Shown: positions 23,033 to 33,074 of the stretch, piece by piece
Layout: each line of letters begins with the position of its first letter
Numbering within the stretch: the first letter of the stretch is position 1
Origin: Dactylis glomerata
Taxonomy: Eukaryota > Streptophyta > Magnoliopsida > Poales > Poaceae
NCBI GenBank assembly: GCA_007115705.1
Contig: QXEO01001043.1
Coordinates: 372,001 to 436,000, forward strand
Length of the DNA stretch: 64,000 bases
Direction: 5' to 3'
Translations under genes and position numbers: made by a program
The notes under the pieces: generated by a model
Databases searched by the model: none
What the model saw: only the letters and a program-made list of their open reading frames with translations
What the model was told of the DNA's origin: nothing

Positions 23033-24676
23033 TGATACGTCTCCAACGTATCTATAATTTTTGATGCTCCATGCTTGTTTTTACACCATTTGCCTATTGT
23101 TTCGTTACACTTCGTGGCACTTTTATGCATTTTCTGGAACTAACCTACTAACAAGTTGCCACAGTGCCAGTTCCCTGTTTTCTGCTATTTTTGTGTTTTA
23201 GAAGTGATACACAGGAAATATTCTCGGAATTGGACGAAACAAGTTCCTGAAGTCTTATTTTGCCCGAGAGCTTCCAGTCATCCGAAGAGAAGAAGGAGAG
23301 GGGCCACAGGCCGCCCTTACGCAGGGCTGGCGCGGCCCAGCCCCTGGCCGCGCCGCCCTGGCGTGAGGAGGCCTGGGGCCACCTCTGACATCGTCCCTTC
23401 GCCTATAAAGACCCCCCGACGGGAAAAACCTAAGTACCCAATCACTTTTCCAGAACACATCGTGATCTGCCGCTGCCATCGACACGAAGATCGGGAGGGT
23501 CTAGAAGCTCTTCCCGGCACCCTGCCGGAGAGGGGAATCGCCACCGGAGGTCTTCTTCATTGCCATGCTTGCCTCCGGAGCGATGAGTGAGTAGTCTACC
23601 TTGGACTATGGGTCCATAGTAGTAGCTAGATGGTTGTCTTCTCCACCATGTGCTTCATGTTTAGATCTCATGAGCTGCCCTACATGATTGAGATCACCGT
23701 TATGTAATTCTACATGTTTGGTTTGTTGGGATCTGATGAATATTGGTGTTATGATTGAGTTGCTGTACTGAATTATATCTTTTGTTATCTCTATGTTGTT
23801 TATGATCTTGCATGCTCTCCGTTCTTAGTAGCTATCTTGGCCGAGTAGTTGCTAGTGACTCCAAGAGGGGGTATTTATGCTCGATAGTGGGTTCATGCCT
23901 CTATTTAACCTAGGGGAGTGACAGAAACCTCTAAGGTTGTAGATGTGCTGTTGCTACTAGGGAGAAAACAACATTCATATGCTCAAGGGCATATGCTTTG
24001 TTTACATTACACACTTTGCTTAATGCAATTATCTGTTGTTCGCAACTTAATACTTGTGGAGTTCTCGGATTGATTTACCACAAGTGGATTATTAGTCATA
24101 GATGCAGTTGGATGGCGGTCTATGTATTTTGTTGTAATGCCCAGAGTATCTCATAGTGATCTTCTTGACATATCACGTTTATCTTTATTCTTTGTTTACC
24201 CAGCATGTGTTATTTATCTTATGGAGAGACACCACTAGTGAACTGTGGACCCCGGTCCTATTTCCATCATATTGCTATCACCTGTTTACTTTACTCGCAC
24301 TGTTTACTTTACTCGCATACTCTACTGTTTTCCACTCGATACGCTCATAACCTTTGTTTCAAGCAAACCGGTGAGATTGACAACCTCATCGCAAGTTGGG
24401 AACAAAGTACTTGGTTGTGTTGTGTGCAGGTTCCGCGTTGCTACTGGCCGAAGACGAGTCAACAAGTGTGCCCTTGTTGGAGTGCTATTAAGCCAGTCTG
24501 CATCACCTTCAGTCATTTGTCCCTTCTCTCCAAGATCGACATACCTTGGTTTCTTAACTGAGGGAAAATTAGCTGCTATACTCATCACACCTTCCTCTTG
24601 GGGTTCCCAACGGGCTGGTTGTTCACCACGCACAAGGACCATCAACTGCATATTCACACGTCAACTTGGCGTTAGC
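23033..24676 (+). repeat. 3' LTR of element B (1644 bp)
   Basis: Preceded by the polypurine tract (about 23017-23032) and followed by the target duplication copy tgtaa. Two short deletions and many transitions separate it from 17665-19331. Confidence 0.9.
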
Positions 24677-24681
24677 ATGTA

Positions 24682-27600
24682 ACTTGGGCCACCAGACCCG
24701 ACACTTTATCCTCAAGAACGGATATCTGCTTCATCAAGCCATAAGATTTGCTGGCCTGGTCCATAGCAGTTTTTGCCTGACGCTTCATCAAAGACAAACG
24801 ACCTTCGAGGTCCAAAATCCTCGACAAGTATTCAATGCATCGGCAAAGAGAATGAGGAGGAGAAGGAATCACAGAGTGAAACGCATCGGCAGGAGGCAAA
24901 TCATAACCATGATCCATCGGTCCACCAGTACACTCATGCTGGAAGGCAAAAAGAAAAGAGGAAACAACTCAGAAACGCAATCAAGCACAACATTTCATAA
25001 AGACGAAGTATTTATGAAGAGTACAGAGTTCCCTGACTGATTTTCAGGCAAAATATGAACGAAGTTCGCTACAGTAAAAGAAAAGAAGACTACAAGGAAA
25101 GACTAAATCTACGCCACCTCAGTAGCAGGCTCCGTAGTGGTAGAAGGTGCGGAAGAGGCAGCACCAGCGCTTGGCGGAGGCATCAAAGCACTTGCCACAT
25201 GAGTCGAAGAGGTCGGCGTGGAAGTCGAAGAAGCCGCCGATGGAGTGATAATCGACACGATGCCTGGCGCATACTTCTTCGCCTTCTCAAAGAATCCCAG
25301 CAATTCCGAGAGAGGACAAGCACGAGAAGAGCTAACCTTCTCCCAATTCACCTCCTCGCCATGCGACTGAGCAAGAGCAATAGCCCCTTCGACACCCCGC
25401 TTCACTGACCGGCTCTTCATTGTAAGAACAGGATCTTCAACGGTGTCGAAGGCTTCAGCAAGTTTCTTGAGGTTGACTGGCACCTCCACCCTCTTCTTCG
25501 GCCACAACCCGACAAACATCCGCGACAACACGCGGCGAATCAGCTGAAGAAATTCCTAAACCAATTTCCAGTCAGACTCCAGCGAATCAACCGCGGCTAT
25601 CAAAGGATCTTCGGTATCCGGCTGTCGAGGTGCCAGAGGTAGTCCAACTTTTTCCGCTGTAGCACAGATGGCAAAGATAAAAGAAGACGAGAAAATATCA
25701 GCAATTAGGAGCACGAGAAAAAAGAAGCTAAAAATAAATAATGCGATGCTTACCACCAAGAAGAGCCGAAATCTTGTCTAGGCATTCGACTACTGCTAGA
25801 TCTCTCTGGGCATGCTTCTGGTCAGCGGTGGCAAGCGCCTTCTCAGCTTTCTTCACCTTGGTTTCTGCTGACTTAGCCGTCTTCTCAGCAGCGACCTTGG
25901 CAGCAGTGGCAACATCCCAAGCTTTTCTGGATGCATCAAGTTTGGCTTCTAGAGACGCTATGCGAGCATTGGCCGCCATCAAAGCATCTGCAGTACGAAA
26001 CAGGGAAAGGAAAGGAGAATAAGAAACCATGGAAAGACACACGAGACAGGCAAAAAACACAACATAAAAAAAGGCTTACCCCGAGAAGCCTGAGCAGCCT
26101 TCAGGAACTCGACGCACTCAATGCCCAAAGATACGATTTTTTTCATCAGAATCTATTAAAGGAAGGCATGAGAAGAAAAAAATTAAGCAATAAAATGAGC
26201 AAGCCACAAGAAGCAGTACTTACATCATCAGGAGAACCCACTGGTCGATGGGTGTCAAGGGAAGCGCTCGCCGCCGTCGCCTTCTTCAGACGTTTGGAAG
26301 CACGAGAAGAGGTACCCTTCTTAACAAGGGCTTCTGGCGACTTCACTACCATAGGAGCCTCTTGAGAAGGCGGTTCATTGGCAGCCAAAGTATCCACGAG
26401 GGAAGCAGTGGCAGCATCCCTTTTCGGGTCCTCATCGTCACTAGAAAGGGAAAAAAAGCAAAAACTTTGCATAAGTCAAAAGAAAGAAAATGAATAAAAG
26501 ATAGGTATTTGAATCAGGAAGACTCACGAGTCCAAAGCGTCAAAAATTTCAACTTCAGAAGGATTGGGAGTAGAGGGCCCCCCGGCCGCATTTTTGGGAG
26601 CAGAGGTACTCGAAGAAAGAAGCTCTTCGACACGCTTCCTCTTCTTATCAAGGCTAGGTTCTTCCGAATGTGCAGGAGGAGGCGACATAGTCGAACTATT
26701 TTCTTCCAGCGAAACTTCGGCATCATCTCCATCCTGGCTTTTATCAGCTTCGGGGACTTCGGAAGTAGCAGAAACAGGATCAGCCTGAATAGGTCCTCCC
26801 TTTGGAAGAGGAGGATGGGAAACAAAGGATCGGTGGCCCTGCACAAGAGTAAGTCGCAAAACTGTCAGAAAAGCAGCAACAAAACACAAGAAGGTGAATA
26901 AATGAGAAGTTGGTGAATGAAAGAGCACATACCGCAGGCAAGGGATGCTCGGAGTCGAAGAAAGCAGCTGTTAACGCTGGAATCTCGTCATCCTTTGTGA
27001 GAGTAGTCAAAGCTCTCACTCGTTTGTCGAGATCCTTCTTATCTATGTCCTCTTCGGACACTCGAGAAGAATCCTCCGAGCCAGAGTATGACCACAGCTT
27101 GGAAACACGATGTTGAAGAGGCTGAATTCGCCTCTGCAGGAAGAACGCCATGAGCCGCGTCCCCGACATCGCACCTCCACTTGCACTCTTCAGAATTTGG
27201 ATGTGGGCCAGCAAGGGCTTGATATCTTCCATCTCAGCTTCCGTGGGAGGAGAATCCCACGATGACAATTTCTTTAGATCTTTATTGGCATCAAAGGGAG
27301 CAATGTCGTAATGGTCAGAGGAAGAATTTTTCTGATCTTTGATATAAAACCACTTCTTCCTCCAACCTTGCACCGAGGTAGCCATGTTAAACTCCAAATA
27401 ATGTGCCTCAGCGCGGACAGAAACAACAGCCCCGCCTAGCTTAGGTTTCTTCGATAAAGTTACACTAGGGCGAAGGCGGAAGAGAAATTTCTAGAGAGTC
27501 CAATGAGGTTCGATCCCCAGGAAAGACTCGCAAAGAGTAACAAAACAAGCGATGTGCAAAATATAATTTGGCGTGAGCTGGTGAAGCTGCACGCCGTAAA

Positions 27601-27819
27601 CAAAGAGAAGCCCACGAAGAAATTTAAGTCACACAAAAGAAAGGCGAGAAACATCACCCGATAGCCGCTTGGGGGCTTGGTGATGCGTTCGGTGCTGGGG
27701 AAGATGACATGATCACCTCCAGCGAGAAATCCATTTTCCTGGGCCTTTGTCAGATCGTATTGTTCGAACTCCGAGGGCACCCAGCTAGTAGACGCGTTGG
27801 TGATCTTCTTCTTCGCCAT
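24682..27819 (-). pseudogene. Antisense multi-exon gene of element D (gypsy-type transposon domain protein)
   Basis: Opposite in strand to the gag of D. It starts at 27819 with MAKKKITNAS; GGDHVIFPSTERITKPPSGY and VMFLAFLLCDLNFFVG are typical of the plant putative gypsy-type transposon domain (Pfam PF04195 as I remember it). A frame shift near 27600 and a TAG at about 27494 break it. From 27397 down it reads MATSVQGWRKKWFYIKD. Gaps between open stretches have GT...AG borders on the minus strand, for example 26932-26839 and 26527-26441, so the gene seems to have had introns. Later exons are acidic and Ser/Pro-rich (26838-26528), coiled coil with Ala/Lys repeats (about 25990-25753) and Ser/Thr/Pro-rich (25531-25109, with an in-frame TAG just before it). 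The tail is at 7112-7512. Function unknown. Confidence 0.6.
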
Positions 27820-29103
27820 CTAGTTCTTGTGAGCGACTTTCTTGACGGGCATCTACAGGAGCTACACTCGGGGGCTGCGAAGGAGCTCAGAAGCGCAAGG
27901 GAGATGCAGCAATGGTGGCGGCGGAAGGACAAGGAACTGGTAAACAGTAAAAACCCCACTATCCCCCTTATAAAGCTTCCTGATGAAGGAACGTGGGCTG
28001 AGACGTGGCACAAGAAGCGGAAGCGGTAGCCCACTAACGGGCAGGAAAAATTGTAAAATTACTGCGCTGTCCACGAGCAACGGTCAGCGTCCAGTCAAAT
28101 CACACACTGAGTGATTCTAGTAATGACGTCATGAGCGTTCGAGTAACTGAGAAATAAAAGCATCAAGATACAACTCAACAGTTATGGATACTCATAGAAA
28201 ATTCAGCAAAAAGTCTAGCATGCCATTTTGCCTATCGGTGCTGATCAAGGAACCTGACAAAATTTGTTACACAAGATAAAGAGGCATCATGAAAGAAAAC
28301 TCTTCTTTGAGTCTATACCCGAAAATATTCGACTATAGCCTCAGGGGCTACTACCATCGGGAGCGCTGGTCACGCACCCGGCGATATTATCAAATGAGCT
28401 GCTATGTGACGAATGAAGGAAGAAAAATTTATTTGAGCCTATACTCGAAACATGTTTTTGACCATAGCCTCGGGGGCTACTCCCATCGGGTAAAGAACAC
28501 GAAAGAAGACTTGAATAGCGCAATTACTACCATCGGGAGGGAATTTATATTAGTCAAGGTTGGACAACACGAAGATTTTCAGAGCTAAAACAGTCAAACA
28601 AGGCTGCAAGATATGATTCTCGAGTTGCGTCATCGCGATGAAACTCGAATGCCATGATTGAAACATATCGTGAAGGTAAGACCCCAGGATCCGTCCTGTG
28701 TGGCCTGGTATACGCACCTAGATGCGCTCTGCCAGTAATTATCCGTGTCTACGACGCGAAGAAAATCCTGGTGGATGCACTGGGTACCCTGAGAACCACT
28801 GGAACTCGTTCTTTGTAAGTCATAAATGCGGCAAAAGAATGGGTTTGACCAGTTTCCCAGATTCAAGTCCAAAGGGATTGAATTTGAAGTAGGTGACAAG
28901 TATCTGCTCCGGCAGTTAACTGGCCTTTTGATCCGCCAGAGTTGCCAGGCTTGTTCATCAAAACCCCTTGCGAGATAGTATAATGAAAGATGTTTATTTT
29001 TGAGTACATGAAGAAGAAGAAGTCGAAAGATTGACCAAGTCGAAGATATAAAGATTTGAGATTCAACCCGAATCTACAATTCTGGTAGAATCTCGGGGGC
29101 TAC
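27820..29103 (+). other. 3' noncoding region of element D
   Basis: No gene seen. It carries repeats of a short motif (see 28331-28545) and ends in a polypurine tract, ctcgggggctac, directly before the LTR. Confidence 0.55.
28331..28545 (+). repeat. Repeated 'gggggctact-ccatcggg' motif in element D
   Basis: The string (c)agg/ggggctactaccatcggg or close variants occurs near 28340, near 28470 and, shortened to ctaccatcggg, near 28527. The last part resembles the polypurine tract at 29092-29103. Such repeats near the 3' LTR may have arisen from the tract itself. Confidence 0.5.
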
Positions 29104-29437
29104 TGACAAGGGTATAGATAATAGAGCCCGTTACTTGAGTACCCCTGAGGCCCGTTAAGCTAGGCCCAAGTGTAATCCTAGTCGAAATACGAGTTCATGT
29201 TGTATACTGATGTTGTAGTATGTATCGGACCCCTCCCGTTCCTTGAGACCTAGCCACCTATATATAGGGGCCAGGAGAGGACGGTGAGGGACAGATGGAA
29301 AGCAAGCCAAGTTCACCACCACGTTTACTTTCGATACATACCTTGTTTGACTGATTCTACCTTCAAGTTCATCTGACGCCCTAATTCCCCAATCCTAAGT
29401 CCTTCATATTAGACATTTGTCGAGTTAACCCTCGTCA
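29104..29437 (+). repeat. 3' LTR of element D (334 bp)
   Basis: Starts tgacaagggt and ends accctcgtca, which form a 10-bp inverted repeat with one mismatch. A purine tract precedes it. A TATA box, ctatatata (29258-29266), lies about 160 bp inside. It is much shorter than the LTRs of the other elements here, so D is of another family. It marks the right end of the whole nest. Confidence 0.8.
29259..29266 (+). promoter_or_regulatory. TATA box in the element D LTR
   Basis: tatatata followed by gggg, at a usual place for an LTR promoter. Because this is the 3' LTR it would drive transcription to the right, towards the helicase gene 3.8 kb away. There is no evidence that it does. Confidence 0.5.
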
Positions 29438-29442
29438 GGGGG

Positions 29443-29953
29443 AGAAGGGAAGAAGAGGGGGTGCAATTTGGGCATCAATTGGCCTTGGTGCCACTAACTG
29501 GTGGGCCCGGTAGGAGAAGAGGAGGACACGCGTGTTGTCCATCGCGAGCCCAGACCAACGCATTCTCAGCCCATATTTGGGCGGCGAATGGGTCACCACA
29601 GATAGCTTGATCTGTTTGCGTCGGATCGCTAGGCTGGGTCGCGGGTGTCCTCCCGTCCGTTCGAACGCAAAAGGACACCCATGGTCCATTTGCGTCAGGT
29701 AAGCGCCTTACCTTCCATACGGACACGAGTTCAGAGTTTTGAGAGTGTCTCTCATGCTTAGGCCCCTCCCCTTTTTGTCTCTCGAGTTTTGGAGAGGTGT
29801 ACCTTTTCATTATGTCAATTAATTGGAACTAGGCTCCTTTTTACGATACCTTAGTATGCACGCGAGCTCTCTAGTTAATTCAAACAAGCATAGTGTTGAT
29901 ACTCTTAATGTTACACATGAGGGGGGAAACTACGTTTTAGCATGGAAGATCAT
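29443..29953. other. Intergenic DNA with a small Harbinger-related fragment
   Basis: No gene seen. The stretch about 29545-29700 (gaccaacgcattctcagccc...ggcgaatgggt) resembles 57796-57835 next to the Harbinger element, so it is probably a remnant of a related nonautonomous copy. The rest is unremarkable. Confidence 0.4.
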
Positions 29954-30601
29954 GATCAATTCACCAGTTCCCAGCTTGGCGGTGGAGGTGGGCTCCTCTG
30001 GCACGGTTGCAGAGTTGTTGTCCTTGTCCTGACGGTGTCGTGTACCACCACCTTCCAGGCCATACACCATTGATCTCGAAGCGACAAGGATGGTGACCGC
30101 AAGACCGTGGTGGCGCGTGTTGGTGGGCGGTGTTGCTTGGTGGTGGCGCTCCTTTGTGTCTGAGTTTTTTTGTGGGCGGGGGTCGGGAGAAATCTCTGTC
30201 GGCGTGTCTGACCCTGGCGCGGTGCCGCTTTCGAGTGGTGCCATTCCTTCCTGGAGGGCGTCGTGGGAAGCCTCCATCTACTTTACTTTGCGCCGGGGGA
30301 AACCCTAGGACCATCTGGTCTGGGTAGCGGCGCCGTGTTGACGGTGCTTTCCTTCTTTGAAGGTGCTGCTTGGTCTGGACGCTTCGGAGTGCTTGGAGTG
30401 TGGTGGGAAAAATCGGAGGGCGCAGCGGTTACGGGTCTTCATCTCTTTGTCGCTTCGCCGTTGTCTTCATTTCTTTTATTTTGGGCATGTTTTTGCTGTT
30501 GCCCCAGCACCTTTGTTCCGAACTCCTGTATCGTTGGTGTGGTTGCTATATAATATATAGCGGGGCGAAAGCCTGTTTCGAGGATCAATTCACCAGTTCC
30601 C
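29954..30601 (+). mobile_element. 5'-truncated LINE with 19-bp target site duplication
   Basis: The 19 bases gatcaattcaccagttccc stand at 29954-29972 and again at 30583-30601. Between them lie 610 bp of GC-rich DNA ending tatatagcggggcgaaagcctgtttcgag, which resembles the 3' ends of grass LINEs. A long, exact direct repeat with a truncated 5' side is the mark of target-primed reverse transcription. There is no poly(A) tail; the end is gtttcgag. Only 3' untranslated sequence seems to be present, and the ORFs that cross it are not recognisable as LINE proteins. Confidence 0.75.
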
Positions 30602-30759
30602 CAATGAGCTGTAAAACAAAGACAACAAAAAATGCTTTGAAGTTTAACGATAGCACTTTTTTACTTTGTATGGCAATGAAATACCAGTAGGTAAGGTAGT
30701 GTGGACACACGTAAAAATATACTTGGTTCAGAGACCTCGTGCGGCAATGAAAACTACTG

Positions 30760-30864
30760 CTCCCTCCGACCATTAATACCTGTCTCTAACATGATTTATC
30801 TAGATATATTTTAGTGGCTAGATACATCATGTTAAAGATAGTATGTATTAGCGGTTGGAGGGAG
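30760..30864 (+). mobile_element. Stowaway-like MITE (105 bp)
   Basis: Terminal inverted repeats ctccctccgaccattaatac and, reversed from the right, ctccctccaaccgctaatac. The two arms pair over most of the element. The right flank is ta; the left is tg, so the TA duplication is imperfect. The strand is arbitrary. Confidence 0.75.
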
Positions 30865-33049
30865 TAATAAATAAGACACTTCCATATACCATCTACAGTA
30901 CTCGATAATAAAACAAACACAAGGAGTATAAGAAATCATACCTTTTTTTTACTATCTATTCCCTTTCACTTTCTTTTCATGCATCCTAATTCTTTTTTAT
31001 TTCAGTAGATAAAAGATAAACAATAGGCAGACAAATGGGTGGTGGTTTTTATTCTAAAACTTGAGATATAACCAAAAAAAAAAGTTTGGTAATGCGAATG
31101 TCTCTACGATGCTCAGAAAACAAATTCAGGCTCGCAAAGTGTGCCAAATTTTAGCAGTGGTCGCGCGTCTCACTTCTCCATATAAAAGGGCCGGTCACCA
31201 AGGTCACGGGTCAAGTCAAGCACGTGCTATTGCGTTCGGGACGGGACGGGATGGGACTGGACCTAGCTACCTAGCTCGGCATGGCACGGCACGGCAAAGG
31301 CAACCGCGTTTTACCCGGAATAGATGGCGGCAGCAGCGGCAGCAGAGCATCACCGGGCTGACACAGTTGCCGGGGCTTGCACCGTTTTGGGCACACCGCA
31401 CCGTTTTTAAAAGCACAGCTACTCACCGTAGCAAAGAAAGCGCACCGGGCGGTTGCTTCATCGAAAGAGCTCATCACAGTAAGAGATCGATGTGCACGTC
31501 CTGCGTCCACAGACCACAGTGATGAACGGCCGGCCATGTTGCCTAGTGATGCATCAGTCTGAACATCACCACGCGGGACAAGACCGAATTGGCTATGTAG
31601 AATTTCTAATCTGATGTTACAATTGTAGCAAGGATCTATGAATCTATCGGACCTCAGCGTTACAAGTTCTATCACTTTTGCTTATATCATGGCTAAAAGG
31701 CAGCTTCCAGGAATCTACCATGCATGTGTACAAAAATATACTCGTCCAACACCAAAATTATGAATACAGCCAGTATTTATCAAAATCAGGTAAGGTAGAA
31801 CCGTAGAAGAACATCTCTAGCTTTCAGAAATTCAAATACAACATACTTACCTACTTCCAATGGATGGAACTATTTTAAAAAGAAGAAAAATAGATACTTT
31901 TCAAATATCCACGTACATGCACACACTCCTTTGAAGGAAAACCCCAACTTGCATTCTAGATTATAAAAAAAAGGAAAAATCCCACCTTCTAGCGGAAACC
32001 ACAAATGTAACTCAAGCTACACGTAGCTTGTTTTAAAAAAAATTCAAAAAGAGCATTTAAAAGTTTCAAAAAAAATTAAAATAAATTTCGATGTAGACAA
32101 CGTTGTGCTCTGCCAACGTGCAAAATTTCAACTGCAAATGCCTTATACTCTTGGCTATGCGAAAATGAAAAAAATTCTGACATCCATCTCTGCAAAGTTT
32201 CAAAATCTATCTGATTTTGTCTTTTTTGTGCAGCCTATGATATGTAAAGTATTTCAAGTTAAAATTTTGCGCGTTAGCAAAACACACCATTTGTCTATAT
32301 CTACAAATTATTTTCAGACTTTTTTAAAACTTTAAAATGCTATTTTCGAATTTTCCAGAAAAAAAAAACAAGCCACGGCTAAAAAAAAGAACGAATCCAC
32401 ACTTCACCTTCTGGTCGCAATTTTGAAAATCCAATCCGCTTAAATGCTCATTTACCGACTTGCACACGGCACCTCTCCAGCTGTAATTAAAGTGGAACAA
32501 AACCCCAAGCAGCGAAGCTCAACAAATCTAATCTGGGAATACGTACCAGTTCATCTACCCACCAAGTGTAACGCCACCCCGAACGGCAGGCTCCGATTGG
32601 ACGGGTACACAGCTTCCGAGTACCCATAGCACCTCCCCCAGCGGTGTCAGAAAAAGCTGCAGCACGCCAGGCGCGGGAAGCCCCGACGTCGCGCCCACGA
32701 AAAACCCCACGCTCCGCCGCCGCTCCACCATCCCATCCGTCCATCCCCGATCCAACGGTGAGAAACAGCCACCAGCCCATACACCGAGCCTACCCAACCC
32801 CCACACGCTCACAGTACAGCTCATATCTCGGCCATTACGATGCGATCGTACGGTTGCTGTCGCCGAGAGGTCCATGGACCGGGTTCACCGATCTGCCCAA
32901 CCACTCCCCCCCGGCACCGTACTCAACACACACGCGCAGAGGCAGAGGGCATACAAATTCACCCACGCCGGCCTCATCACCTTCCATTCCTCCTCTGCTT
33001 CTCTCTCCACATCCCCTCTAGTCCCCTCCCCTTCTCCGCAGAGTCGTGG
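30865..33049. other. Region upstream of the helicase gene, no gene recognised
   Basis: Mostly AT-rich. A short GC-rich island lies at about 31140-31560 with a TATA-like string, catataaaagggcc, at about 31179-31192, but the ORFs after it show no recognisable protein and have no good start context. About 31980-32400 is very A/T-rich. From 32500 GC content rises towards the helicase gene, and a reversed CCAAT box (cgattgg) lies near 32592. Confidence 0.4.
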
Positions 33050-33058
33050 TAGGGTTTA
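33050..33058 (+). promoter_or_regulatory. telo-box in the helicase 5' leader
   Basis: tagggttta, the reverse complement of the plant telo-box (aaaccctaa type), 16 bases before the ATG. Telo-boxes are common in leaders of plant translation and cell-growth genes. Pyrimidine-rich DNA (about 32985-33040) before it fits a transcription start in that region. This is inferred from motifs only. Confidence 0.4.
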
Positions 33059-33074
33059 GCGGCGGCAGGAGGAG

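Larger units (their letters stand above)
17665..24676 (+). mobile_element. Element B: complete non-autonomous LTR retrotransposon with a non-gag ORF (7012 bp)
   Basis: Two LTRs, tRNA-Asp primer binding site, one ORF, long 3' noncoding interior and polypurine tract. Flanked by cgtaa (17660-17664) and tgtaa (24677-24681), a 5-bp target duplication with one C/T difference. LTRs, leader and 3' interior are of the same group as A, but the gag-protease of A is replaced by an unrelated ORF. Roughly 35-40 substitutions between the LTRs by eye (a little over 2%) make it older than A. It sits at the point where the remaining leader of C ends. Confidence 0.9.
5219..29437 (+). mobile_element. Element D: large outer LTR element of Tat/Retand type, split by nested insertions
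   Basis: Its own sequence is 5214-7512 and 24682-29437; what lies between is C, A and B. Order on the plus strand: gag-protease, about 450 bp of noncoding DNA, an antisense gene remnant, a repeat-bearing 3' noncoding region, polypurine tract (ctcgggggctac, about 29092-29103) and a 3' LTR. Pol is absent: the protease ORF ends at 6655 and the antisense gene begins within 460 bp. Additional antisense ORFs are known from Tat-lineage Gypsy elements, which is why I place D there. The 5' LTR and gag start lie left of the window. The bases after the LTR (29438-29442, ggggg) would be its target duplication. Confidence 0.75.

Noticed and set aside
29104..29437. Element D LTR as an alternative promoter of the helicase gene
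   Set aside because: It lies 3.6 kb upstream with a LINE and a MITE in between, and nothing in the sequence shows a link.
31061..31522. 153-codon ORF near the TATA-like string
   Set aside because: No ATG in good context at its start (TTG), basic low-information content and no family pattern.
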